From positions 3,534,001-3,598,000 of the forward strand of contig JAUKTV010000002.1 in assembly GCA_030549205.1 (NCBI GenBank): a DNA stretch of 64,000 nucleotides, given 5' to 3'. The notes below the pieces were generated by a model. That model made no database searches. It had not been told where the DNA came from and worked only from the letters and a program-made list of their open reading frames with translations. The stretch is from Apiosordaria backusii (taxonomy: Eukaryota; Ascomycota; Sordariomycetes; Sordariales; Lasiosphaeriaceae). This document shows positions 10,933 through 22,400 of this stretch, piece by piece; position 1 is the stretch's first letter, and every line of letters starts with the position of its first letter. Both the position numbers and the translations under genes were made by a program.

Positions 10933-13900
10933 TCAGTGCGTGACAGTCCTCACAGCCTGCAGCACAACACCAAACATCAGCCCCCTTGCCACCTCCTCGA
11001 TCTGCAAGCAGTCGAATAATCTCCCCAGCGCCTCGCTTGTCGCTGCCTGTCCCATCACCCCCATCAACGCAGCGGGGACACCGCTCTCGATCAGAAGCTT
11101 CCTCGCTTTTACCCTCAGGGCTTCTTTTTCTTCTGCTGTCATCTCTGCTGGCCACTCTTCCTTTTCTTTTTCAGTAGGCATCACATTCTGCCTCAGCTTC
11201 CTCAGATGTGCCGCGATGCCTGCGTCGGAGGTATTGGCATCAAGGACGGACTGCTGGATCAGAGTCTGGATGGAGAGCAAAGAAGGATTGCCAGGGCGGA
11301 GAAGGAAAGACTTGGCTGCTGCGAGGAGGGTCCTTCGGATATTCCAGGCAGAGGAAAGGGTGTACATTTCGTTGATAACCGCAAACATGAGCTCCACTGC
11401 TACTCGTGTCTCTTGCTCCGAGAGCTTGGTGTGCTGTTTCCCCTTTAGTGGCGGGCCGTTAATCCGCTGACTACTGAGGGTGGGCATCGTCAGTGAGCGG
11501 GAGTGGTGAGTGAGGTGCTCTGGTAGACGCCCCTGGGGGCTAATGGGGGATTCGTAGTCGTCTGCGATCATATCGGGAGGGGGCGGAAGGCGAAACCCGT
11601 CGAAACTGAGAGTAGACGGTGAGCGGGCAGGTGCTCGGCTAGATGCTCTGCTGTGTTCACGACTGTTTCTTGCCGAAGCTCTTGACGGACGTAGGCTAGT
11701 TTCTGGCTCGACATCACCTTGGGAATTATAACTAGGCCGACGGTCCATAGGCGGAACTTTCGGCGGCTGCATGGCGACTACCGACGAGTGCTGGCTGTCT
11801 ATGCTATCACGAGTCTTGCTAGTCAACCGATTCAGCGATAGGGTGCTGTCATTTCGAGAAAGGGTTGACATGGAGAGGCGACTAGCAGCTGTCACATCCT
11901 GTAGGGCCGAAGGTGGTGGTGATGGGGCCGGCGCCGACTTTTTCTGTGGTCCCAGCCCGATATTTCCCAAAACTCCCGTCACGCCATCCATGACAGCCTT
12001 GGAACCCTCCAAAGGCGCGTTTGCTAGAACACCCAACACATTTTTGCCCATTTTCTCAAACGCCTGGAAGCCCGACTTCGGTTGAGGAAGATGCCCATTA
12101 TCTCTCTCCATAAACTTTCTAAGACCCTCACTCTCGGCCAGACTCTGGTGCTGACAGGCGTCCTTCAGATAGCGCTCCAACTCAATCCGTAAAAAAGTTC
12201 GGGTGTGGTTCTTCCATGGAGGCAGTACATTGTGCTGCTGTGAGAAAGTTACGGCGCCCGAAATGGTGGCAATCCGCCTCAGCACCTCGTGCAGTACCTC
12301 GAAATCGCTATACTTTCTAATAATCATCCAGCCGGGATAAAGTGTAGTAGCAGGCTCGATCTGAACCAGGTAGTCCCAGGTAGGTTTCGACTTGATCGGC
12401 TTATCACCCGGCTCGTCCAGGACAGTAATGTTGGCATTGTGTACCGTCAATGGTGGCTTGGTAGCCTCGATAACAGAATCAACCTCAGATTCCTCCCGCG
12501 CAGGAGGCACAAGCTGATCAAAGCTGGTGAAGCCCGCTGTGGCTGCCGCTGGATTTTGCGATGTGGAAGGAGAGGCTTGGCTTGAAGGTGTTGTGGCAGA
12601 GAGAGGTGTTACAGGCGTGTGAATAACCTCGTTTTTGCTCGAAGAGCTATCACTGCTGATGCTCTTTGAGAAGTCTTTTGACACAGCAGCATCGGCCGGC
12701 TTAGGCTGTAATGTTGAGCCTTTCTGTGTCTCTAGCCCGTTGGCGGTCCCGTCCGTAGTCGCTGCCTCGTGTCGTTTCAGTTCGTTTTCGGACGATTCAG
12801 CCATCAGCGTAGTCTCGTTTGCAATCATTTGGTTCAACCGTTTCATCTCTTCCATAGCCAATTCCATCTCTTCTTCGGCTTTGCTGAGCTTCTTCTTATG
12901 TGCCAAGGACTCCTTACGCCGTGCCCGTTCTTGATCAAATGAATTCCTGTTCCCCTTGGCGAGCCCGATGTTGCCCACATTGCCGTCAATATCTGCAAAC
13001 GCTATATCAGGGCCCGTCTGCATCCCCACGTCGATAGCCTGGTTGAGATCAGGCTCGCCGGCCTCTAAGAGATAAACGATCCAGGAATTAATGAACTCGG
13101 GCTTGGAGAAGGACTGAAGTGTCATTTCCAGAACGACCCCGGCCAAGACTTCTCTCAGAAAGACTCTAGCCGGGTCACACTCGTAGGAGGAACGATCTAA
13201 GAAGTTGAGAAGATCTTCTGAGATCATCCGGAACTTGTTTGCTTGCTGTTTTTGGTTCAGCAGGCTCGCGAGGTTGGAGTCTGGATGTGCAGCCAGGTAA
13301 TTGTATACGGCATCCGCCGCTGATAGCTTGGAGTCAGCCGGCAACTCCGCAAAGGCATTAGAAAGTTCGGAAAAAAAGACGACGACAATGGAAGAGGAGT
13401 TGGTAAGAAAGTCAAGAAAAGCGTCGGCCGGCCTTTTCCTCGCAAGGTGGTTGGAGGCCGATGTCAGGAAGGTTGTGAGCGTCTTCCGACAAGCCAGGGG
13501 GAAGAACTTGTCTGAAGGGACAATTGGCGAATACCACCATTTCACGTAGTTGTCGACAACAGCATCGACGAACTCGTTCATGGCCTCGCGAGTCTCGGGC
13601 TGCAGATCCTCAAAGCCACGAATCAAGGCACATTCTTGATTGTCTGCGCTCTCCTCTTTCAGTTTGATGACCTCATTCTTGGTCTCTAGCAGTCGTGCCA
13701 GGACATCAATGCCTCTTTCACCTCGGACAACTCGCGCAACCTCTGGGTTACGTTGCTCCCATTGGATAAACGTGACTATCCCACCAAACGCCCCTATGAG
13801 AACAAGACCGAGCTTCCCCAGCACCAAGTATGTAGTGGCAGCTAAGCCAACTGCCACACCGCCCAATGTTTCTGGTGTTGCTGTGGAGAGGAAGCGAAAC

Positions 13901-14106
13901 ACCTTGGTTGTCACATCGTCGTCGGTGGCAGGCACATTCGGAGGGCTCGGAAAAGCGTCGTCAGCAGCAGCAACAACAGCGGCGGCGGTGCTCTCATCCA
14001 ACGTCGGCTTTTCAGTCACAGCTACTGCGCTGGCCTCGAGCTCTTTTCGGTCTTCCATGTTGCTATCGGGGATCGCGCCCGAGCCAGGCGCATCTTGTTG
14101 GCCCAT
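10933..14106 (-). CDS. PXA-PX-Nexin_C membrane tether (Mdm1/SNX13-like)
   Basis: One uninterrupted exon of 1057 residues from the ATG at 14106 (MGQQDAPGSG). Upstream in-frame codons reach only a GTG. The order is: acidic/Ala-rich N-terminus; hydrophobic hairpin at about 80-115; PXA domain from about 170 to 350; a charged coiled coil around 400-460 (KKLSKAEEEMELAMEEMKR); a Ser/Thr/Pro-rich linker; a PX domain at about 555-680 with the phosphoinositide-binding signature RKYSDF at 597-602; a second disordered linker; and a C-terminal Nexin_C domain that starts near ELMFAVINEMYTL. Such proteins anchor in the ER and contact vacuole/endosome or lipid droplets. No RGS domain is evident between PXA and PX, unlike Mdm1 and SNX13. 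It is divergent from the Sub1 gene. Confidence 0.9.
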   Translation of the reverse strand: MGQQDAPGSGAIPDSNMEDRKELEASAVAVTEKPTLDESTAAAVVAAADDAFPSPPNVPATDDDVTTKVFRFLSTATPETLGGVAVGLAATTYLVLGKLGLVLIGAFGGIVTFIQWEQRNPEVARVVRGERGIDVLARLLETKNEVIKLKEESADNQECALIRGFEDLQPETREAMNEFVDAVVDNYVKWWYSPIVPSDKFFPLACRKTLTTFLTSASNHLARKRPADAFLDFLTNSSSIVVVFFSELSNAFAELPADSKLSAADAVYNYLAAHPDSNLASLLNQKQQANKFRMISEDLLNFLDRSSYECDPARVFLREVLAGVVLEMTLQSFSKPEFINSWIVYLLEAGEPDLNQAIDVGMQTGPDIAFADIDGNVGNIGLAKGNRNSFDQERARRKESLAHKKKLSKAEEEMELAMEEMKRLNQMIANETTLMAESSENELKRHEAATTDGTANGLETQKGSTLQPKPADAAVSKDFSKSISSDSSSSKNEVIHTPVTPLSATTPSSQASPSTSQNPAAATAGFTSFDQLVPPAREESEVDSVIEATKPPLTVHNANITVLDEPGDKPIKSKPTWDYLVQIEPATTLYPGWMIIRKYSDFEVLHEVLRRIATISGAVTFSQQHNVLPPWKNHTRTFLRIELERYLKDACQHQSLAESEGLRKFMERDNGHLPQPKSGFQAFEKMGKNVLGVLANAPLEGSKAVMDGVTGVLGNIGLGPQKKSAPAPSPPPSALQDVTAASRLSMSTLSRNDSTLSLNRLTSKTRDSIDSQHSSVVAMQPPKVPPMDRRPSYNSQGDVEPETSLRPSRASARNSREHSRASSRAPARSPSTLSFDGFRLPPPPDMIADDYESPISPQGRLPEHLTHHSRSLTMPTLSSQRINGPPLKGKQHTKLSEQETRVAVELMFAVINEMYTLSSAWNIRRTLLAAAKSFLLRPGNPSLLSIQTLIQQSVLDANTSDAGIAAHLRKLRQNVMPTEKEKEEWPAEMTAEEKEALRVKARKLLIESGVPAALMGVMGQAATSEALGRLFDCLQIEEVARGLMFGVVLQAVRTVTH

Positions 14107-14827
14107 ATAGGATTGTTGAGTCTCGGTCTCGGACGCGACGGGAGACACGGCTCACCGCAAAGGAGGATCGAACGATTCAAAGGTGGGAGAAATCAGTGGG
14201 GGCGTACGGGCTTTGTCGCACCGTTGGGAAAGCAATCTGAAAACAAAGGTTATGGAGGAACTTGGGAAAGATACAAACGTTTAGTTTGAACTTGAGGAAG
14301 GCATTAAAGATGTCTGGATGGTGTTTCGATCATCCCAATCCTCGCCGGATTTCGTCTTGAAGGACGAAACAGCACCAAGCTTCCCATATTTTTAGTTATT
14401 CAGGGGCCTTTCCCAGCAAATCCGACCTTCCGAGATCCACTTCTGACGCCAAGACCGCCTGACATGTCAAACGGTGTCCGCTGAAGAGTCCGTGCTGCAT
14501 CTGCCAAGCGACTTTAATTATGGGTGGGGCATCAATATCACCATCGAGGTACCTCTCACGTGAAAACGCGTCGAGACCACCCGGAAGGCACGTCACTGTC
14601 CTGTGTTTCGCGTTCAGGCGCTGGCGGCATCTTCAAAGGGAGCCTAATCATTTCGTGAAGAGCATTTTTCACGAGGAGTTCGTCGGTCGACCCCGCAGTT
14701 GTACTCACCTTTACGAAAAACCTTAACTCAACCCAAGTCTGATCAATCACACCACTTCAAGTTCACCGACTTCGTCACTCATTTGTCACTCATCACTTGT
14801 CACACTTAACAAAACCAAGTCACCATC
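14107..14827. promoter_or_regulatory. Divergent promoter region (PXA-PX gene / Sub1)
   Basis: 721 bp between two divergent start codons. The last ~100 bp before 14828 is pyrimidine- and A/C-rich (TCACTCATTTGTCACTCATC), as is usual for a fungal transcript leader. No individual factor site can be assigned with confidence. Confidence 0.5.
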
Positions 14828-15441
14828 ATGTCTTCCTACAAAAAGCGAGGTCGCGTTCAGATCGAGAGCGATCCAGAGGACGAGGCACCCAAAAAGTCGG
14901 TTCCGGCCAAGAAGCAGAAGCAAGAGCGTCCCAAGGCAGTTCCAAGTGGCGGCAAGGGCACCGATGGAGAGGGCAATGCTTACTGGGAGGTGAGTCTCGT
15001 TATATTCTTTTCACCTTATCTTCGGTTCATTGTAACTGACATGTTCAATAGCTCGGCAACAACCGTCGTGTCGGTGCCTCAAAGTTCAAGAATGCCACTC
15101 TTGTCAACATACGAGAGTTCTACACCGCCCCAGATGGCGATCTGAGACCTGGAAAAAAGGTGGGGTTTATCACTTGCTGCTTCCCAGGGATAGATGGTTG
15201 ACAGTGTGACCAGGGTATCTCGCTTTCTATTGATCAGTACAAAGCTTTCCTGAAGGCCATCCCGCAGCTCAACGAGGAATTGCGCTCGCAGGGGGTCGAA
15301 GTGGATGATCTTCCTGCTGGAACCGGCAGCAGTAGCAGCAAGCCTCCTCTGAAGGCCGAGACGAAGAAGGCCAAGAAGGCTAATATTGAAGTGACCAGTG
15401 AGGAAGAGGACGAGGAGGACGAGGAGGTGGACGATGAGTAA
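14828..15441 (+). CDS. sub1: PC4/Sub1 transcriptional coactivator
   Basis: Three exons, 14828-14989, 15052-15159 and 15214-15441, both introns phase 0 (62 and 54 bp), give 165 residues. A basic, Lys-rich N-terminus precedes the PC4 ssDNA-binding core, which begins YWELGNNRRVGASKFK (exon 1/2 junction), continues through VNIREFY and DLRPGKKGISLS, and ends about EELRSQG. The tail is highly acidic (EEEDEEDEEVDDE). The family binds single-stranded DNA and melted promoters and helps RNA polymerase II and III transcription in the nucleus. It ends convergently, 332 bp from the stop of the mitochondrial-protein gene. Confidence 0.95.
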
Positions 15442-15773
15442 AGGATGCTGCGTGATGTCCCTTCTTATGGCTAGACTCTTCAGCAATTGTGGTGTATACA
15501 TCATATATGGGCTTTCTGATTTATTTCGGCTGGGAAAATGACCTGGGATTGGTCTGGGGTTAACGGCTAATGACTTGTATTTACCTGTCTTGCTTTTTCA
15601 TGCTCATAAGGCCATGAACTGGAGTTATGTTTGTGCTGTCGTGTGGCACCTTCAACATATAAGTAACAAGAACAAGAGCAGCTGACATTTCTGGCTCGAC
15701 ATCAAAGCTGGGTATAATTCGTATGGCAGCTCTATCGTACACACCCTGCACGTCTTGTCATTGGACCCTCATA
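15442..15773. other. Convergent intergenic spacer
   Basis: 332 bp between convergent stops, presumably two 3' UTRs. T-rich on + just after the Sub1 stop. No gene is seen. Confidence 0.5.
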
Positions 15774-16603
15774 TCATGCCTTGCTCTCTTCTTCACGAAG
15801 CCTGGCTATGAGCTTTTCTTGAAGAAACGGGCTCAACCCAAGACTGCCATTCTTTTGTCAGTATTCGCAATTTCTTCTCAAGAACAACGAAGATAAAAAA
15901 GAAAGAAAAGAACTCACATTCCCTGATTCGTCACGATCCGATACGTCCCACTCGACTGATAGTTCCCTACAATTTCGCCCTTCCCATCAACCTCCACACT
16001 GCCAAAGATGTCCTCTGGCCTATTTCGCAGCCTGTCAGTTCTACATTTCATACTTTTTCACTCATAGAAGTTTGGACATACCAAGCTATCCTCCCAAAGT
16101 CAGGTGGATTCCTCGTATCACTCAAATGCACCCAACCGCCCACTCCAGCTCCTCCAGCTCCACCTTCGGCACTGGCGCCTCCGCCGCCCCCGGCTCCCCT
16201 GTCCTTCCTGCTGGGGTTTTGGATGAACGTAAAGCCACCGGGAGAAGCCAAAGCTTGGGCTTGAGCTTTGAGCCCTGGGTCATTGATGGCGTGTTTGGCG
16301 AGCACTTCGTCCAAGATGGTCAGGAAGCGGGGGTTTTGCTGGAAGCTGTTGGGAGTTGGAGGGATGGTGGAGGTGGTGCCGATGGCGAGGACTGTGTTTG
16401 GAGGATCTCTGGTGAGATAGGTAAGGAGATAGGAAGAGGGTTGGGTTGGGTGAGGGAACACATTCTATGAGTCAAGTTAGTTATCGTTGAAGAATTGGTG
16501 AAAATTTCAGACTTACAATGCTGGGGTTGTTTGGGAGTGTTGAGAGACCCCGGGATAAGCGGGGGAGTTGCCGTGGGAGGTGGAGGCGTGTGGCTAGCAT
16601 CAT
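15774..16603 (-). CDS. Conserved-looking fungal protein with probable mitochondrial presequence, function unknown
   Basis: I assembled this gene from four exons on the minus strand: 16603-16517, 16464-16082, 16019-15918 and 15843-15774. The introns (52, 62 and 74 bp) all have GT...AG ends, with branch-like CTAAC or CTGAC in the first and third. The reading frame stays open across all junctions and gives 213 residues. The N-terminus (ATRLHLPRQLPRLSRGLST) is Arg-rich, amphipathic and free of acidic residues, as in a mitochondrial targeting peptide. The middle has a Gly/Ala-rich insertion (about 115-135), followed by WVHLSDTRNPPDFGRIAWPE. The C-terminus is ILGLSPFLQEKLIARLREE. No catalytic motif is recognised. 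It is divergent from DPB2, with which it shares a 370-bp promoter. Gene structure is well supported; function is not. Confidence 0.8.
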
Positions 16604-16973
16604 GGTTGGCAATTGGTATCAATCGCTAGACTGAAAAGTTGTTCTTCAAAAATGAAGCCCTTGAGCTCTGCAATGCGACAATGACGGCATTGTGCTGGAG
16701 CTTTCTTGAGCTCCAATTGCCGCCGGCAGCGCAGCCCCTGTTCCGGAACCCCTGTCGCTAGTATTGTGCCCCGCAAAACGCGCTAAGACGCGCGACCCTG
16801 GAGGTCAATTAACGCGCTTCCTGTCTTCGTCCAACGACTTTCGTTTCCAGTGACCAGTACCTTATCTTGGGACCAGTACACCACACCACCAACTCTCACG
16901 AATTCCAAGCCCTTTTTTCTCTCACGATAATACAAATCTCGACAGATAACAGCTTCCAGAATAACCCGCCAAA
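16604..16973. promoter_or_regulatory. Shared divergent promoter with three ACGCG motifs
   Basis: The 370 bp between the mitochondrial-protein gene and DPB2 contain ACGCG at 16778-16782, 16788-16792 and 16812-16816, all within 40 bp and about 160-195 bp upstream of the DPB2 ATG. ACGCG is the core of the MluI cell-cycle box bound by MBF (Mbp1/Swi6) upstream of replication genes in yeasts. Functional assignment is inference. Confidence 0.5.
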
Positions 16974-19486
16974 ATGATGATCGTATCGAGTCCCCGAAAA
17001 TCCCCCCAAAAGAACCAAAACCAAGAAAATACCAGTCCCGAGAAGCGCAAACGGCCCAAACCCCCTCCCGCCCCTTTCTTCGGTGCGCGCAAGAATGTCG
17101 CAGCAGCAGAAAACCCAATCCCATCTTCTTCGCCCGCCTTCGCGACCCCCGCCCACCCCTTAAGGCCCTTTCAACCACCTGCTCCCGCTAAAGCCGCCAT
17201 CCTACCCATTATCTTGCCCCCACCTACCCTCCGACCCCTCGCCTTTAGAACCTTTACCAAGAAGCACAACTTGACACTTACATCCTCTGCTCTACAAGAA
17301 CTAGCCTCTTTTATCGGCCGACACTGCGGATCAGGATGGCGAGAGGAAGGATTAGCAGAAAAGGTGCTTGAGGAGGTGGCAAGGGGGTGGAAGAACAGGA
17401 ATGGGGGGGTGATTGTTGACGGCGCAAGCCCGGAGCTAAAGGATATACTGAAGAACCTGGAGGGAAATATGAGTGGAGGGAGGATTATCACTGGTGGTTA
17501 TGGTCAACGAAGTGGCTTGAGCCGGCAGAATAGTTTGATGCTGGAAGCAAGTGACGAGGCAGACCATTCCAAGACCAGACTAGGATTGCGGCCCACAAGT
17601 TTGGCGAGGGAAGACAGCCAGGCCAGTTTTGGCATGTCAGGTATTGGGCTAGGGGAGGATGATGAGCCTGATGAGGAAGGGGTCAAAGATGCGAGGAGGT
17701 GGTTGAAGGTCATCTCTGCTTTTGAGCAGCCTAGGTTTACGTATAATGTGGCCAAGAAGCACTTTGAAAGGTGAGCCCACTTTCATACCCCTTTTGTACC
17801 ACGATTATCTCTAACTTGTTGGTCTGCAGAGTCACAATCCACCCAACCCTCCTCCCCCCGCCCTCCCACAAAACAGATAGCTTCCGCAACCGCTACCACA
17901 TCATCCATCAGCGCCTTCTAAGAAATGAATCCTTTCAAACCTCCGCCGTGACTTCTTTCTCCCGGTCATCCTCCAACAGCTCCTCCTTCCGCTCCCACAA
18001 AATCACCCCTATAGCCAACCTCCTCGGCCGCCACGGCTCCACCCATCTGTTGCTAGGAATGCTCATCATCCTCCCTACTGGTCTCCTCGCCATCTCCGAT
18101 TTAACCGGTACCATCACTCTGGATTTGTCTCATGCAGTAGCCATCCCGCATGACTCAGCCTGGTTCACACCCGGCATGATCGTCCTTATAGACGGCATCT
18201 ATGAAGAAGAAGAAGAATCCGTCGGGAAAGGACTTTCCGGCAGCTCAGGAGTAGGCGGCACAATAGGGGGCCGATTCCAAGGTTTCTTCATCGGCCAGCC
18301 GCCCTGTGAGAAGCGGCGTGCCACATTAGGAGTCAGCGGTCTTGACGGGATGGCAGGGGACAAGGAGCACACCATCGGTGGTGGGTTTGGTTGGATTGAC
18401 TTTTTGGGAGTGGGCAGTGAACGTGCCGTTGGCACCAAAATGAGGAGGCTAGAGCAGAGATTGCTGAGGCAGCAACATACTGGGCAGCAGAGGTCACGGA
18501 TGGTGATTCTGGGGGAATTGAATCTTGACCAGCCGAGGAGTTTACAGGCGTTGAAGAAGGTGCTGAGTTTGTATGCTACTGATGGGGAAGGGGAGACGCC
18601 GATGAGTTTTATCATTACTGGGAATTTTACCAGTTGCGGGGTGATGGCTAGCCATGGTGGGGGGGCTACGACAGGGACGGGAGGGGCGGGGAGTATAGAG
18701 TACAAGGAGTATTTTGACGCTTTGGCGTCGACGCTGGCGGATTTCCCGAGCTTGTTGACGACGGCGACGTTTGTGTTTGTCCCTGGGGATAATGACGGGT
18801 GGGTGTCTGCTTTTGGGGGAGGGGCGGCGGTGCCATTGCCGCGGAAGGGAGTTCCGGGGTTGTTTACGAGCAGAGTGAGGAGGACGTTTGCAAATGCGAA
18901 TCAAGAGGCGGGACTTACGGGGAAGAAGAAGGGTGGGGAGGCGGTGTGGACTAGTAACCCGAGTAGGTTGAGCTTGTTTGGGCCGAGTCATGAGGTGGTG
19001 GTGTTTAGGGATGACATCTCGGCTAGGTTGAGGAGGGCGAATGTGAGGTTGAAAGGGAAGGAGGCGGAGGATGGGGACGTGGAGATGTCTGGGGGGGCGG
19101 GGACGCAGGATAATGGGGATGCTATGGAGGTGGATGGGGACGAGGCACGACCGCGAGAACCACCGGCGGCAGACTCGAATGCGGTGCCCTACGATGTGTT
19201 GGCGGCGAGAAAATTGGTCAAGACTATTCTTGATCAGGGGTATCTGGCACCGTTCCGACAATCGATCAGGCCGGTTCATTGGGACTACACTTCGCCGCTG
19301 TATCTCTATCCGCTTCCGACAGCGGTGGTGCTTGTTGATACGACAGCTCCACCATTTTGCGTTACCTATGAAGGCTGTCATGTCATGAATCCTGGTAGCA
19401 TTCTCGTCAGTGGGAAGAAAGGTGTGGCTAGGTGGATCGAGTACGAAGCTGGGAGGGTCGGGAAGGTCAGGGAATGCACATTCTAG
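16974..19486 (+). CDS. dpb2: DNA polymerase epsilon subunit B (Dpb2)
   Basis: Two exons, 16974-17770 and 17830-19486, with a 59-bp intron (GTGAGC ... CTAAC ... TGCAG), give 817 residues. The protein is the second-largest subunit of the leading-strand replicase and links it to GINS/CMG. The N-terminus is basic and Pro-rich, followed by a small helical domain (about 85-140). Exon 2 carries the OB fold and the calcineurin-like but catalytically inactive phosphoesterase domain of the alpha/epsilon subunit B family: VILGELNLD near 490, FIITGNFTS, FVPGDND at about 581-588 and the C-terminal HVMNPGSILVSG. A Gly/Asp-rich insertion of about 50 residues interrupts the C-terminal half. The start context CGCCAAAATGATG is acceptable. 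MCB-like elements lie upstream. Confidence 0.95.
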
Positions 19487-22400
19487 TTTCCTTCCGTTTT
19501 ACCGCAGCCAGATAGAGAGCCGAGGAGCTATCAGTAATGAATTGGATCATGAGTTCAGAGTTTGCATGAAGGGCTGGGTTACAGCAAAAAAGAAGGTTGT
19601 TGTTATCTATGTCAGTTACGCAAAAGCACATATTCAGTACCGCATCCCTGCATGTTTATGGGCGGTCGAAAGCCATCATATGATAGAGCGAAGCTGTCAT
19701 GCTTCCACGACTCGTGAATGATTACCTATCCCCGAGATATTGGCTGTGGTGTGGTTGAACACATGTGAAGTGCTTACAGATCCAGCCTCGTCTGCGCCAT
19801 GATGGGCGTGGTCTGATGGCTTCGCGCCAAGCGGTTGACGCTGCCGGAGGGGGATGGTTACACGTATAATCCAGACTATTTGGTACTACCGATGGTAGCG
19901 CGCTATTTTTCTGGAGGAGGGAGGAGCCGTTTTTACACGTGGGTAGGTGCGTTTGTTGGTGGCGTAGTTCAGGGAATTCGATTCTGGAGATATTTTGTCG
20001 GATTTGGACTGGAGTGTTCAGATCATGTCAAGAGTTTTGTGCTGCTTGTCAAGTTGCTGTTGCTCTACTTTACACAACTTCAATAGTGTAAATACAAGTG
20101 AGATGAAGATGTCAGAGCTGCATGAGTTTCTTTTTCTTGTGTTCAGTGCCTAGAAACTGTGGGTTTGCATCCTGTTGTTGGTGTTGAGTTTGTTCATGAC
20201 GATGTTACATGAACGGTCTCACCCCTCAATATTTGACCGTGCTCAGCGCTTGAAAGAATTAGAATGAGATTAAAGGGGAGTTATACTCAGTTACTAGTTT
20301 GCTTGGCGTGTACTACGTGCTTGTTTGGGAAAATCATAACTTTGTTTTTCCATCAGAGCAGTGTTCAGCTGTCTTAAGGACTGCTGTGGCGGTTCAGAAC
20401 CGTCAGTGATGAATACGTGAAGATTACGGGCAGTGACGGCTCTAGGTAGTTCATGTTGTGTAAATATATTGGTGAGCAATCTTGCAGAAGCCTTCAGCTG
20501 TTCAATAATTGTGCTTGTAAGCGTCCCGGAAACTCGGAAAGCGCCGGGGATACCCCTTGGGCAGAAGGTGAATGAACTCTTGTGTTACGAGGTGGCATTT
20601 GTTTCTCTGCAGGAGCATGTGCTCCAAGTCTACATAAATTGTTTAACCTAAGCTACCAGTATAAAGAACAATATAACCAGGAAAACAAGAAGAGAATGGA
20701 GAAAACAACCCCACGAGAATAAGTGAAGTGTAATCAGGGAGGGTCGGGGCGGGACGGAATGGGCCATATGGGTTATCTGCTGGAAACAGTGCCTTTCAGA
20801 TGCGAGCCGAGCACCGTGCAGTCAACTGCAGTGACGAGATCTCGACTTTTTCCCTTTAACATTGTAACACACCAGCAGGGTGCTTGTTCTTGGCAAAGCT
20901 TCTGCTGGGTCCTCGCTTGTCACTCACACCATCTCAAGAACTCGGAAGGCTCCCGTCGGGTAATTGGTGAGAGATTCCATCCAAACTTGAACTCGCAGAC
21001 CGAGCTCACCTTTAATTCTCCTAGGGCTGGCCGGCCTCAGCGGATGGGTAAGATCAAGGATCCAGTTTTCGTTTCCGATAATGAGAGGATCATGAGACGG
21101 AGAGACGCATCCTTTCATCCCACTTGAAACATGGGAAAATCATCGCTTGGAGATTCCGTTTTCGTACCCAGACTTTTACTTCTCGTATTCCATGTCCTGC
21201 TGGCAGTGGTTATCAGTCACAGTCAGTGCACGCGCGGGGTATCGCAGCAAGGGATAGACGCTCCAACATCATGTTCTCCAGCCTTCGATTGTTCCAGATA
21301 GGACATATCCTTCCCAAAGTGCTTCTAGGCGAGTCATGATAGTCCCACTGCGAAAGGTCTTGCCGTTCTACAACACGCAATTGGGCGAATGAGGTCGACG
21401 AAAATGCGGTGCACTGCTTGGCTGCTGCGGGCAGCTGCGAGGCCTATCTGACAGAAGTGACAGAATCACCGAGCTCGGCCGGGCAGTGGCCCACGTATCC
21501 CAGACAATCTCAGCCCAAGACCGAGCTCCCGCAGACAAGAGCATACGACGAGGCCACCACCACCCGTAAGCCACGGGCAGCATCAAGAACGCCAAAAAAC
21601 GCCATCACCGGGGGATAAGAAAAATCTCAACGTGCCATTGGCGACCGGTGTGCACCGCAGTTTCCCAAGCCGCAGAAAGCCCCGAGAAAAACGAAGGAGA
21701 GTTGGATGCTTGGAAGTTCTGTGCGTTCCCATTGAGGTGTGCTGAGGGCAAATGAAAAGATCACAAACTTCGGTTTCGGGACCGGCGGTTAACAAGCTCT
21801 CGAAATCTCGGGGCACTCAAAAGACCGGGAGATGGGCACCGGCTCTCCGCCTCGATCTCGCACCAGACCCAGGATCAAGCCGACCGGTTGAACACCTTGG
21901 AACCGGCGCCGTGGGAGCGGTCAAGGAGGGTTGCCAAGGCAGCCAGACGAGCCGGGAGGGTTGGGGAACGCAGGGAGCAACCAGAGCTCCTCTTTCAGCC
22001 TTTCAGCAGGACCTGATTGGATGGCCAAAGACAGCTGCTTGCTCGAGCCAAGATTGAAGTGGAAAAGAAAAACACCCATCTGCAGATCACCAGCGCCTCA
22101 CGCTATTTCCGGCAATCAACGTCCCCTGGACCCTGCCTGCTAAGAACCCCTGCTCATAGCGGTAGCGGCCCCACTCAGCCCGCCTCCCCACGCGCTTCTT
22201 TCAACCTCCTGTGCCAAGACGGCTCTCGATCTCCCCCCTCGAGCACAGCTTTTCGACTCTTGTTACACCACTAGCTCTCTTCATGTCAACACGACGCGCT
22301 GTCAAGGCACAAGATGCGTCAAGGATCCTTACTTGACAATAGTTCCTCGACAAACAACTTCCAAGGCTCAATACAGGAAATGAAGATGGATGCCATGACC

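Noticed and set aside
18542..19381. 279-codon minus-strand ORF opposite DPB2
   Set aside because: Arg/His/Pro-rich antisense shadow of the DPB2 coding exon.
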